NCBI RefSeq assembly: GCF_900215355.1
Contig: NZ_OBEA01000002.1
Coordinates: forward strand, 620,001-684,000
DNA length: 64,000 nt
Reading direction: 5' to 3'
Source of the DNA: Pseudooceanicola antarcticus
Lineage (GTDB): Bacteria; Pseudomonadota; Alphaproteobacteria; Rhodobacterales; Rhodobacteraceae
The position numbers and the translations under genes are program-made. Positions 9,372-16,641 of the stretch are shown piece by piece. The stretch's first letter is position 1. Each line of letters begins with the position of its first letter. The notes below the pieces were generated by a model. That model saw only the letters and a program-made list of their open reading frames with translations. It did no database searches and was not told the DNA's origin.

Positions 9372-9998
9372 TTAGCGTGCGGTAAGCGGCTTCGAGGTCA
9401 CCACGGCCATGGTTGCAGGATCGGTCAGCTCGAGGGCTTCGTCCTCGTTGAGCTGCATCAGTTCGGTCAGCTTGGCACGGCCACGGTTGGCGCGGCTCTT
9501 GATCGTGCCGACGGCGACGCCGCAGGCTTCGGCCGCTTCCTCGTAGGAGGCGCCCAGGGCACCAACGAGCACCAGGGCTTCGCGTTGCTCGTCGGGCAGC
9601 TGGTTGAAGGCACGACGGAAATCGGCAAGGGCGAGACGGCCGTCATGGGCCGGCTTCTCGGAAAGGCTCTCGGCAAAGACACCATCGACATCCGCTACTT
9701 CGCGGCGGGTCTTGCGCAGGGACGAGTAATAGGTGTTGCGCAGGATGGTGAAGAGCCAGGCGCGCAGATTGGTCCCAGCCTGGAACTTGTCGATATTCGT
9801 CCACGCCTTGACGATGGCATCCTGGACGAGATCGTCCGCCTTGGCCGCGTTCCGGGTCAGACCCAGGGCGAAGGCGCGCAGCGCGGGCAGGTGTTCCACC
9901 AGCTCGTCGCGGGGATCACCCACGGGCGCGGACTTCGGCGTCGCAGCCTTCTTGGCAGGTGCCGCCTTCTTGGGGTCGGCCTTGGCCCACTGCGTCAT
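9372..9998 (-). CDS. ecfG: General stress response ECF sigma factor EcfG
   Basis: 208-residue sigma factor of the ECF15/EcfG type. A Lys/Ala/Pro-rich leader (residues 1-25) is followed by region 2 (LPALRAFALGLTRN ... DDLVQDAIVKAW, TNLRAWLFTILRN) and region 4 (LPDEQREALVLVGALGASYEEAAE ... GTIKSRANRGR). It directs RNA polymerase to GGAAC-N16/17-CGTT promoters and is held inactive by NepR. Its ATG overlaps the nepR stop by four bases (ATGA), so both are made from one message, and the kinase gene follows directly. Confidence 0.94.
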   Translation of the reverse strand: MTQWAKADPKKAAPAKKAATPKSAPVGDPRDELVEHLPALRAFALGLTRNAAKADDLVQDAIVKAWTNIDKFQAGTNLRAWLFTILRNTYYSSLRKTRREVADVDGVFAESLSEKPAHDGRLALADFRRAFNQLPDEQREALVLVGALGASYEEAAEACGVAVGTIKSRANRGRAKLTELMQLNEDEALELTDPATMAVVTSKPLTAR

Positions 9999-10159
9999 TC
10001 ATTGTCCTCCCCATGGCGGGAAGCGGAGCTACCTTGCTCCTTCAATTGATTCAAAAGGTCCTTGAACCGGTCCGGGATGTCCTCTTCGAGGGTGGACTGG
10101 AAGACACGGCGGAGATTATCGTCAACCCCACCTTCGTTACTTGGCTTTGTTTGGCCCAA
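9995..10159 (-). CDS. nepR: Anti-sigma factor NepR
   Basis: Small NepR-family protein that binds EcfG in unstressed cells and phospho-PhyR in stress. The core helices are plain: VDDNLRRVFQ and IPDRFKDLLNQLKE, the second carrying the conserved PxRF. The frame runs open to 10294 into phyR without any internal ATG. A TTG at 10159 lies nine bases after GAAGGGG and gives a 54-residue protein of normal family length, so this unusual start is chosen. The open frame further upstream would cover the promoter itself and is not credible. Confidence 0.85.
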   Translation of the reverse strand: MGQTKPSNEGGVDDNLRRVFQSTLEEDIPDRFKDLLNQLKEQGSSASRHGEDNE

Positions 10160-10204
10160 TGTTTTGTTCCCCTTCAGAGTGTCAGAGAAATTCTCACGGC
10201 TCGC

Positions 10205-10229
10205 GGAACTCAACGCAAGTCTCGGCGTT
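10205..10229 (+). promoter_or_regulatory. EcfG-dependent promoter of phyR
   Basis: GGAAC (10205-10209), exactly 16 bases, then CGTT (10226-10229) matches the general stress response promoter. A start near 10236 gives a leader of about 27 bases before the phyR ATG. It overlaps almost completely with the opposing promoter of nepR. Confidence 0.85.
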
Positions 10230-10236
10230 GGGTTCC
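10212..10236 (-). promoter_or_regulatory. EcfG-dependent promoter of nepR-ecfG-kinase
   Basis: On the minus strand GGAAC (10236-10232), 16 bases, CGTT (10215-10212). A start near 10204 leaves about 45 bases before the nepR TTG. EcfG would thus activate its own operon. The site interlocks with the phyR promoter so that one polymerase would exclude the other. Confidence 0.85.
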
Positions 10237-10262
10237 CGAGAAAAGCGAAAAAAGGGGATAAA

Positions 10263-11087
10263 ATGACTGTCTCTTCCAGCCCGGCTACTTCCACCGGCGA
10301 TATTGCCGCGCTGATCGGCGCGCATCTGCCTTACCTGCGTCGTTACGCGCGGGCGCTGACCGGGGCACAGTCCAGCGGTGACGCCTATGCAGCCGCGACG
10401 CTCGAGGCGATCCTTCAGGATCGCTCCGTCTTCGAGCAGGGGATCGGCGAGAAAGCCGCCCTCTTCAAGGTCTTCCATACCATCTGGGCCAGTTCCGGCG
10501 CCCCGGTTGCCGTAGAGGCGACGGGGCTCGAGGCCCGTGCGCAGCAGCATATGGCAAGGCTCAGCCCCAATACGCGGGAAGCTCTGCTGCTGCATACCAT
10601 CGAGGACTTCAACACCGGCGAGGTGGCCGAAATCATGGGCACAGATGAAAACGAGGTCGAGACCCTTCTCGACACCGCCCGCCAGGAAATGGCCGACGCG
10701 GTCTCGGGCCGGGTGCTGATCATCGAGGACGAGGCGATCATCGCCATGGACCTCGAAGCCCTGGTGGCGGAAATGGGCCACCGGGTGACCGGCGTGGCGC
10801 GGACCCGCGACGAGGCGGTGAAGCTGGGCCTCAGCCAGAAGCCGGACCTCATCATGGCCGACATCCAGCTGGCCGATAATTCCAGCGGCATCGACGCGGT
10901 GAACGACCTGCTGGGCGAGCTCGGCGAAATGCCGGTGATCTTCATCACCGCCTTCCCCGAACGCCTGCTGACCGGCGAACGTCCCGAGCCGGCCTTCCTG
11001 ATTTCCAAGCCCTACCGCGAAGACCAGGTGCGCTCGGCCGTCAGCCAGGCCATGTTCTTTGCCTCCACCGAGACGCTGAAGGGCTGA
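10263..11087 (+). CDS. phyR: Stress response regulator / anti-anti-sigma factor PhyR
   Basis: 274-residue PhyR: an N-terminal sigma-like domain (residues about 12-135) that mimics EcfG and captures NepR, joined to a C-terminal receiver domain (about 148-268). The receiver has the acidic pair IIEDEAI, the phosphoacceptor Asp200 in LIMADIQLAD, a conserved Thr in FITAFPE and Lys in ISKPYRE. The ATG at 10263 follows AAGGGG; the longer open frame reaching back through the promoter region is not used. It is divergent from nepR-ecfG and under an EcfG-type promoter, giving positive feedback. Confidence 0.94.
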   Translation: MTVSSSPATSTGDIAALIGAHLPYLRRYARALTGAQSSGDAYAAATLEAILQDRSVFEQGIGEKAALFKVFHTIWASSGAPVAVEATGLEARAQQHMARLSPNTREALLLHTIEDFNTGEVAEIMGTDENEVETLLDTARQEMADAVSGRVLIIEDEAIIAMDLEALVAEMGHRVTGVARTRDEAVKLGLSQKPDLIMADIQLADNSSGIDAVNDLLGELGEMPVIFITAFPERLLTGERPEPAFLISKPYREDQVRSAVSQAMFFASTETLKG

Positions 11088-11110
11088 GCCCCGCAAGCCA
11101 CGTGACGTTA

Positions 11111-11144
11111 AAACGCCCCGCCGGAGTGATCCGACGGGGCGTTT
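11111..11144 (+). terminator. Rho-independent terminator after phyR
   Basis: AAACGCCCC-G-CCGGA pairs with TCCG-A-CGGGGCGTTT around a GTGA loop, ending in GTTTCCCTGTTTG. It lies 24 bases after the phyR stop. The symmetric A/T flanks let it work on both strands, which suits the convergent DUF1328 gene. Confidence 0.85.
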
Positions 11145-11183
11145 CCCTGTTTGGGTCTGTTTTTTGCTCCGCTCGCCCGAGGC

Positions 11184-11387
11184 TCAGAAGCGCAGGTTCC
11201 GGTCCTCGGACCGTTCGCGCTGCCCGGAGTCTCCCAGGGCGATTTGCAGCAGGACCGAAACAGCGCCAAGGCCTGCGAAAAACAGGCACAGGAGCTGGGC
11301 AATCCCTGCAGAGTCTGCCGCGATCCCCCCATATCCGAAGAGTCCGGCGACGAGCGCGACAGTAAAGAAAGTGACGGGCCAGATCAT
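11184..11387 (-). CDS. DUF1328-type small membrane protein
   Basis: 67-residue protein with two hydrophobic helices (about residues 3-24 and 28-50) and a charged C-terminal tail. The pattern WPVTFFTVALVAGLFGYGG followed by IAADSAGIAQ is that of the DUF1328/YtjA family of small inner-membrane proteins; its function is unknown. The ATG at 11387 has GGAGGT six bases upstream. A near-consensus EcfG promoter upstream suggests that it belongs to the general stress regulon, in keeping with its place beside phyR. Confidence 0.8.
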   Translation of the reverse strand: MIWPVTFFTVALVAGLFGYGGIAADSAGIAQLLCLFFAGLGAVSVLLQIALGDSGQRERSEDRNLRF

Positions 11388-11442
11388 GGCGCACCTCCGT
11401 TTCCAGGTCGCAATATGTGGCCTTTCGGCCGTTCATATCTTC

Positions 11443-11467
11443 AACACCTGTACACGGATGCGGTTCC
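11443..11467 (-). promoter_or_regulatory. Near-consensus EcfG promoter of the DUF1328 gene
   Basis: On the minus strand GGAAC (11467-11463), 16 bases, then TGTT (11446-11443): one mismatch from CGTT, with exact spacing. It lies about 55 bases upstream of the DUF1328 start codon and points toward it. Confidence 0.5.
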
Positions 11468-11530
11468 CCCCCGATCATCACAGCGACGAGAGCGGGCCGG
11501 GGATGTGAGCCTGTCGGACACGAGTGGCCG

Positions 11531-12541
11531 TCAGTCTCGCTCCAAATCGTCGCCCGCGGTGACCCCCGAGATCAGCTGGTAGGACAGCAGGTCGGGGATC
11601 GTCGCCGGATCACGCAGCAGCGGCGTGATCGCGCGGCGCAGCGCGCGCAGGCGCTCGGCGCCCGTGGGCAGGGGGGCGGGATCGGCAAAGCGGAAGGACA
11701 GCGGGCTCTCCGCTCCGGCCTGCACCAGTTTCGGCATGTCCTCGGGGTGGACCGAGCCGATGCGGGGGTAGCCGCCGATGGTCTGGCATTCGGCGCCCAG
11801 CACGAAGGGTGTGCCGTCGCCGGTGATCTGGATGTCGCCCGCCTGGATCGGCTCCGAGGCCATCCCGCCCGAGGCCATGTGCCAAAGCGGTTCCGCCTCG
11901 CTCATCATCTGGATCGCCTGGCGGTTGCTGCGCGGGCCACGGGTAAAGGAGGCGGCCTCGAAGGCACGGATCTGCTCGGGGCTGAAGAGCTCGGTCTGGG
12001 GGCCGGGCAGGATACGGATCTGGCCGCCCTCGAAGCGCGGCGCGACGCGCAGCACCTGCGGCGGCGCCGAGGCTGCGCGGTCCTTGCCAAGGGGCAGGGC
12101 CTCGGCCTCGGTCAGCAATGCGCCGATGCGCACCGCCAGGTGGGTGGCGCGGCTGCCCAGCACGGGCTCGCTTGCGATACCGCCGCCCGGCGTCAGGTAG
12201 CCCGTGGTGCCGGAGCTGACCCCGCCGACCGAGAGCACCTCGCCCGGCGCGAGGCTGAGCGCCGAGTGCCACGGCACCGGACGCCCGTCCAGCGAGGCGC
12301 GCATCGGCGCCCCGGTCAGCGCCACGCGGGTCTTTTCGGTCACCGTGAAGCGCCCGCCCATGCCGGGCATCTCGATCCCGGCGACGGGGGCGGAGAGGCC
12401 CAGCAGGGCCGCGGCTTCCCACAGCGCCAGGGTGTCCTGCGCGCCGCCGCGCGACAGCCCCTGAGCGGCCAGGCCCGGACGGCCCAGGTCCTGAACGGTC
12501 AGCATCGGACCGGCCGAGAGGATTTTCAGCACAGCGCTCAT
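11531..12541 (-). CDS. pxpC: 5-oxoprolinase subunit C (biotin-dependent carboxyltransferase family protein)
   Basis: 336-residue PxpC/KipA-type protein. With PxpA and PxpB it hydrolyses 5-oxoproline (pyroglutamate) to glutamate using ATP. Seen: the typical start LKILSAGPMLTVQDLGRPG, a GGYLTPGGG-like GTTGYLTPGGG segment, and the late GGYPRIGSV motif of the family. It overlaps pxpB by four bases (ATGA) and is the last gene of the pair. No pxpA (LamB/YcsF type) is next to it, which is unusual. Confidence 0.88.
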   Translation of the reverse strand: MSAVLKILSAGPMLTVQDLGRPGLAAQGLSRGGAQDTLALWEAAALLGLSAPVAGIEMPGMGGRFTVTEKTRVALTGAPMRASLDGRPVPWHSALSLAPGEVLSVGGVSSGTTGYLTPGGGIASEPVLGSRATHLAVRIGALLTEAEALPLGKDRAASAPPQVLRVAPRFEGGQIRILPGPQTELFSPEQIRAFEAASFTRGPRSNRQAIQMMSEAEPLWHMASGGMASEPIQAGDIQITGDGTPFVLGAECQTIGGYPRIGSVHPEDMPKLVQAGAESPLSFRFADPAPLPTGAERLRALRRAITPLLRDPATIPDLLSYQLISGVTAGDDLERD

Positions 12542-13278
12542 GACAGCACCTCCAGCCGGGCGCCGCCCATCGGTTGGGCCTCCAGCGCGGACAATTCATC
12601 GGCGCTGACGCGGCTCAGGCGGATCTCGTCCCCCTGGCGCAGCGGCATCGGGTCGGGCGCGCCGGGCTGGAAGGGCCGGAAGGCGCAGCGCCCGATCTGA
12701 AGCCAGCCCGTGGGCGAGGCATTGGCAAAGAGCACCAGCTGCCGGATCGCCGCCACCAGCGCGCCCGGTGGCACATCCCTCAGGGAGGTGCGGCGGGGAA
12801 AGTTCCAGGGCTCGGGCAGCAGGCCGATGTAGGGCTGACCGGGGGCAAAGCCGATGGCCAGCACCCGCGGCGCGGCTTCCAGGATAGAGCGCACCGCCTC
12901 GGCCTCGGTCAGGCCGGTCTCGGCGGCGGCTTCCGCCAGTCCCGGCGCATCGCTGCCATCGAAGCTGACCGGTAGGGTCCAGCGGCGCGCCGGCGCGCGC
13001 TCGGGAAGAGAGAGCCAGTCGCGGCTGGCCAGCAGGTCCGTCAGCGCCGCCTCGAGCTTGGCCCGGCGCGCGGGTGCCGTCTCTCCGGTCGAATCGAAGC
13101 GAAGCTGCACAGAGGCCAGGGCCGGCACGGCCTCTTCCACGCCCTCGATCTCGCGCGCTTCAGTGGCAAAGGCCTGGGCTGCGCGGTTTGCCTCAAGGGA
13201 GAAGCGGCTGGCGAACCGGGCCAGAAAACCGTCCATTCCCAGTGGGTATAGGGCGGGAGCCGCCTCTTTCTTGCTCAT
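12538..13278 (-). CDS. pxpB: 5-oxoprolinase subunit B
   Basis: 246-residue PxpB/KipI-type protein. It carries the family motif IGFAPGQPYIGLLP, the GWLQIGRC segment and a PLRQGDEIRL tail. The frame is open to 13341, but the ATG at 13278 (MSKKEAAP) with GGAAG upstream gives the normal length and leaves room for the divergent promoter region, so it is chosen. It forms a complex with PxpC. The N-terminal extension of about 20 residues before YPLGMDGF is not conserved in the family as I know it. Confidence 0.87.
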   Translation of the reverse strand: MSKKEAAPALYPLGMDGFLARFASRFSLEANRAAQAFATEAREIEGVEEAVPALASVQLRFDSTGETAPARRAKLEAALTDLLASRDWLSLPERAPARRWTLPVSFDGSDAPGLAEAAAETGLTEAEAVRSILEAAPRVLAIGFAPGQPYIGLLPEPWNFPRRTSLRDVPPGALVAAIRQLVLFANASPTGWLQIGRCAFRPFQPGAPDPMPLRQGDEIRLSRVSADELSALEAQPMGGARLEVLS

Positions 13279-13325
13279 TTTCTTCCGGGCCTCTCTCGGG
13301 CGGGACGTCCAAATTCGGGTTCCTC

Positions 13326-13360
13326 TTGACATAAGTTTCAAAACGCAGACAAATTGTCAA
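13326..13360. promoter_or_regulatory. Interlocked divergent promoters of the TRAP operon and pxpBC
   Basis: TTGACA occurs on both strands as an inverted pair: plus 13326-13331 and, as TGTCAA, 13355-13360. Rightward, TTGACA is followed after 17 bases by ACAAAT (13349-13354), leading to the TRAP binding-protein gene. Leftward, TTGACA is followed after 18 bases by ACTTAT (13336-13331), leading to pxpB. The minus 10 boxes are weak, so an activator is likely. Confidence 0.5.
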
Positions 13361-13426
13361 CGTAATGTCATCGAGATGAGCCCGTGCGTCAGATACGGGT
13401 CGATATGTCCACAGGAGGACCTGAAA

Positions 13427-14404
13427 GTGAACCGTTTTGCCAAATCCCTGACCGCTGCAGCGGTCTCTGCCCTTGCCCTTGCCGCTCCGGCAGTCGCCGA
13501 GACCTGGAACATGCCGGTCCCCTACGGCGACACCACCTTCCACACCGTCAACATCCGCGAGTTCGCCGCCGACGTGGCCGAGGCCACCGAAGGCGCGCTT
13601 GAGATCGAGGTCCACTCCGCGGGCTCGCTCTTCCCCCACGGCGAGATCAAGAACGCCGTCCGCTCGCGCCAGGTGCCGATCGGCGAGTTCTTCCTGTCGA
13701 CCCTGTCCAACGAGGACGCGGCCTTCGGCGTCGACAGCCAGCCCTTCCTGGCAGCTTCCTACGAAGAGGCCGAAAAGCTCTGGTCCGCGCAGAAGCCGGT
13801 GATCACCGAGCTCTTCGCCGAGCAGGACCTGATGCCGCTCTTCTCGGTGCCGTGGCCTGCCCAGGGTCTTTACACTGAAGAGGAAGTGCTAACGGTCGAC
13901 GACCTCGCCGGTCTGCGCTTCCGCGCCTATAACGCGGCGCTCGAGAAGTTCGCCCAGCTGGCCAAGGCCGCCCCGGTGCAGGTCGAAGCCCCCGACATCC
14001 CGCAGGCCTTCTCGACCGGCCAGGTCGACGCCATGATGACCTCGCCCTCGACCGGCGCGAACTCCAAGGCCTGGGACTTCGTGTCCACCTATACCGCCGT
14101 CGACGCCTGGCTGCCGAAGAACATCGTCGTGGTGAACAAGCGCATGTTCGACCGTCTGCCCGAAGACGTGCAGGCCGCCGTGCTGGAAGCCGCTGCCGAA
14201 GCCGAGACCCGCGGCTGGGAAATGTCCGTTGCCGAGGCCGACGCCAAGAAGGCCGTCATGGCCGAGAACGGCATGGCCATCGTCACCCCCTCGGACGAAC
14301 TGATGTCCGGTCTCAAGGACATCGGCGCGACCATGATGGAAGACTGGAAGACCTCTGCCTCCGAGGCAGGCCAGAAGGTTCTGGCCGACTACGAGGCCGA
14401 GTAA
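13427..14404 (+). CDS. TRAP transporter substrate-binding protein (DctP family)
   Basis: 325-residue periplasmic binding protein of a tripartite ATP-independent transporter. A signal peptide (positive residues then LTAAAVSALALAAPAVA, cut after AVAE at about residue 25) is followed by the DctP fold, with the conserved RxxN region around GLRFRAYNAALEKF (Arg binds the carboxylate of the ligand) and a PDIPQAFSTGQVDAM segment. The GTG at 13427 has AGGAGG eight bases upstream; the long open frame before it overlaps pxpB on the other strand and is spurious. Divergent from pxpBC, so a pyroglutamate-like ligand is an attractive but unproven guess. Confidence 0.9.
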   Translation: MNRFAKSLTAAAVSALALAAPAVAETWNMPVPYGDTTFHTVNIREFAADVAEATEGALEIEVHSAGSLFPHGEIKNAVRSRQVPIGEFFLSTLSNEDAAFGVDSQPFLAASYEEAEKLWSAQKPVITELFAEQDLMPLFSVPWPAQGLYTEEEVLTVDDLAGLRFRAYNAALEKFAQLAKAAPVQVEAPDIPQAFSTGQVDAMMTSPSTGANSKAWDFVSTYTAVDAWLPKNIVVVNKRMFDRLPEDVQAAVLEAAAEAETRGWEMSVAEADAKKAVMAENGMAIVTPSDELMSGLKDIGATMMEDWKTSASEAGQKVLADYEAE

Positions 14405-14413
14405 GCCTTTCGC

Positions 14414-14438
14414 GGGCCCCGCTCTTCCGGCGGGGCCC
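14414..14438 (+). terminator. Hairpin after the TRAP binding-protein gene
   Basis: GGGCCCCGC (14414-14422) pairs with GCGGGGCCC (14430-14438) over a 7-nt loop and is followed by TTCCTTTCC. It lies ten bases after the stop codon and before the membrane subunits. It probably stabilises the binding-protein message or acts as a leaky terminator. Confidence 0.6.
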
Positions 14439-14467
14439 TTCCTTTCCCGACAGATCATGGGGGCGAA

Positions 14468-14995
14468 ATGATCCGGCGCCTGCTCGATACGCTCTACCTG
14501 GCCGGAGGCGCCGTGGCCGCCCTGGCCATCCTTGCCATCTGCCTGCTGGTCGCAGCGCAGGTCGGCCTGAACATCCTGGCGCGGGTCGGTGGCCCGGCCT
14601 GGTCCTATACCATCCCTTCCTATGCCGATTTCGCCGGGTTCTTCCTGGCCGCGGCCAGTTTCATGGCCCTGGCCCATACCCTGCGCTCGGGCGTGCATAT
14701 CCGCGTCAACCTGCTGATCTCGCGGCTCAATCCCCGTGCGACCTGGGGGCTTGAGCTGCTGACCCTGGCGCTGGCCACCGCGCTTTCGGCCTATGCCACG
14801 CGCTATGCCATAAGCCTCACCCACGAGAGCTGGGATTATGGCGACATGTCCTCGGGCATCGTGGCGGTGCCGCTGTGGATTCCGCAGCTCTTCATGGATG
14901 CCGGGCTGGTACTGCTGACCCTGGCCTTCCTCGATACGCTGGTCGAGAGCCTGCGGGCCCGCCGCCCGGTCATCGCCGACGCGGGAGAAGCCTGA
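14468..14995 (+). CDS. TRAP transporter small permease (DctQ family)
   Basis: 175-residue inner-membrane protein with four hydrophobic helices, as usual for DctQ subunits (about residues 12-35, 50-72, 90-110 and 140-160), and the family segment ALAHTLRSGVHIRVNLL. It pairs with the large permease, whose ATG overlaps its TGA by one base (TGATG). A GGGGGCGA ribosome site precedes the ATG. Confidence 0.92.
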   Translation: MIRRLLDTLYLAGGAVAALAILAICLLVAAQVGLNILARVGGPAWSYTIPSYADFAGFFLAAASFMALAHTLRSGVHIRVNLLISRLNPRATWGLELLTLALATALSAYATRYAISLTHESWDYGDMSSGIVAVPLWIPQLFMDAGLVLLTLAFLDTLVESLRARRPVIADAGEA

Positions 14996-16299
14996 TGTCC
15001 GATCCCCTCATCTTCTCGATCCTGCTCGCCGTGCTGCTGGTGATGCTCGCCGCGGGCACCTGGGTCGCGGTCTCGCTGCTGGCCCTGGCGCTCTTTGCCA
15101 TGACCTTCTTCGCCAATGCCCCCCAGGGCCTGGTGCTGGCCACAAGCCTCTGGGGCCATTCGCATTCCTGGTCGCTGGCCTCGCTGCCGCTCTTCATCCT
15201 GATGGGCGAGATCCTGTTGCGATCACGCCTGTCCCAGGACATGTTCTCGGGCCTCGCGCCCTGGCTCGGCCGGGTGCCGGGGCGGCTGCTGCATGTCAAC
15301 GTGCTGGGCTGCGCCATCTTCGCCGCCGTCTCGGGCTCTTCGGCGGCCACGGCGGCCACCATCGGGCGCATGTCGGTGCCCGAGCTGACCGAGCGCGGCT
15401 ATCCGCAAAGCCTGATCCTGGGCACCCTGGCGGGCTCTGCCACCCTGGGCTTCCTGATCCCGCCCTCGATCATCCTGATCGTCTACGGCGTGGCGACCGA
15501 GCAGAGCATCGCGCGGCTCTTCATGGCCGGCGTGCTGCCGGGCATCATGCTGGTGGCGCTCTTCGGAGGCTACGTCAGCCTGCGTGCCATGCTCTCGCCC
15601 TCGATCATCCCCGAGGAAAGCCAGAGCTTCACCCTGCGTGAGAAACTGCATGCCTCGCGGCGCCTGATCCCGGTGATGCTGCTGATCCTCGGCGTCATCG
15701 GGTCGATCTACTCGGGCGTGGCCTCGCCCACCGATGCCGCCGCCGTGGGGGTGATCCTGTCGACCCTGCTGGCCTTCGCCTCGGGCGGGTTCAACTGGAC
15801 GAGCTTCCGCGAGGCGTTGATGTCGGCCACCCGCACCTCCTGCATGATCGCCTTCATCCTGATGGGCGCGGCCTTCCTGGCCATCGCCATGGGCTTCACC
15901 GGAATCCCCCGGAACCTGGCGGCCTGGATCGGCGGGATGGAGCTCTCGCCCGCGGCGCTTCTGGTCGCGCTGACGATCTTCTTCATCGTGCTGGGCTGCT
16001 TCCTCGACGGGATCTCTGTGGTGGTGCTGACCACCTCGATCATCCTGCCGATGGTAGAGGCGGTGGGGATCGACCCGATGTGGTTCGGCATCTACCTGGT
16101 GCTGGTGGTGGAAATGAGCCAGATCACCCCACCCGTGGGCTTCAATCTCTTTGTCATCCAGGGGCTGACGGGGGTGGATATCCTGCGCGTCGCCAAGGCC
16201 GCGCTGCCCTTTTTCGGGCTGTTGCTGCTGGCGGTGCTGCTGATCTCGGTCTTCCCCGGACTGGTCACCTGGCTGCCCGAGGCCATGGCCAATCGCTGA
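14995..16299 (+). CDS. TRAP transporter large permease (DctM family)
   Basis: 434-residue multi-spanning transporter subunit with about 11-12 hydrophobic helices. It carries out ion-coupled uptake of the ligand delivered by the binding protein. The family motifs SGSSAATAATIG and FLIPPSIILIVYG are present, as is the late region VEMSQITPPVGFNLFV. The start is fixed by the TGATG overlap with the small permease; the open frame upstream is the shadow of that gene. Confidence 0.93.
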   Translation: MSDPLIFSILLAVLLVMLAAGTWVAVSLLALALFAMTFFANAPQGLVLATSLWGHSHSWSLASLPLFILMGEILLRSRLSQDMFSGLAPWLGRVPGRLLHVNVLGCAIFAAVSGSSAATAATIGRMSVPELTERGYPQSLILGTLAGSATLGFLIPPSIILIVYGVATEQSIARLFMAGVLPGIMLVALFGGYVSLRAMLSPSIIPEESQSFTLREKLHASRRLIPVMLLILGVIGSIYSGVASPTDAAAVGVILSTLLAFASGGFNWTSFREALMSATRTSCMIAFILMGAAFLAIAMGFTGIPRNLAAWIGGMELSPAALLVALTIFFIVLGCFLDGISVVVLTTSIILPMVEAVGIDPMWFGIYLVLVVEMSQITPPVGFNLFVIQGLTGVDILRVAKAALPFFGLLLLAVLLISVFPGLVTWLPEAMANR

Positions 16300-16345
16300 G
16301 CAATGCGGGGCCGGGGAACCGGCCCCGAAACCCCGTCTGTGGCGC

Positions 16346-16389
16346 GTCGGTATCCTGTCTGTATCACGTCGGTATCACGTCGGTGCCGG
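16346..16389 (+). repeat. Four tandem 11-bp repeats (GTCGGTATCAC type)
   Basis: Four head-to-tail units of 11 bp: GTCGGTATCCT, GTCTGTATCAC, GTCGGTATCAC, GTCGGTGCCGG. The same unit recurs, inverted, at about 56336-56379. It lies just after the TRAP operon. A function is not known; an 11-bp period places each unit on the same face of the helix. Confidence 0.7.
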
Positions 16390-16434
16390 GCGCGCGGTGC
16401 CTTCGGGCGGCGTTAAGGACCTGAAGAGGCCAGG

Positions 16435-16616
16435 CCGGGGGCTCCGCCCCGCCGCTGACGCGGCCCCCCGGAGTATTTTCAGCCTGGTGATGACGATTGG
16501 CAGGGGCGTTTGCCGGCACCCTACTTTTCCGCCGAGAGGGTGCACGCCCTCAATGGGAAAGTAGGGCGCCTTTCAGGCTCCGTCCCACCTCATCACCAGG
16601 CCACAAATACTCACCT
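16435..16616. repeat. Intergenic palindromic element, copy A
   Basis: Left arm CCCCCCGGAGTATTTTCAGC then CTGGTGATG (16464-16492); degenerate right arm CATCACCAGG...AAATACTC (16591-16612). The core folds back on itself: GGCACCCTACTTTTCC pairs with GGGAAAGTAGGGCGCC. A GGGGCTCCGCCCC hairpin (about 16437-16450) flanks it. Together with the tandem repeat at 16346 this fills the 342-bp gap between the TRAP operon and the MarR-type gene. Confidence 0.8.
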
Positions 16617-16641
16617 TTCCCGGTCGCTTCCGGGCGGGCGG

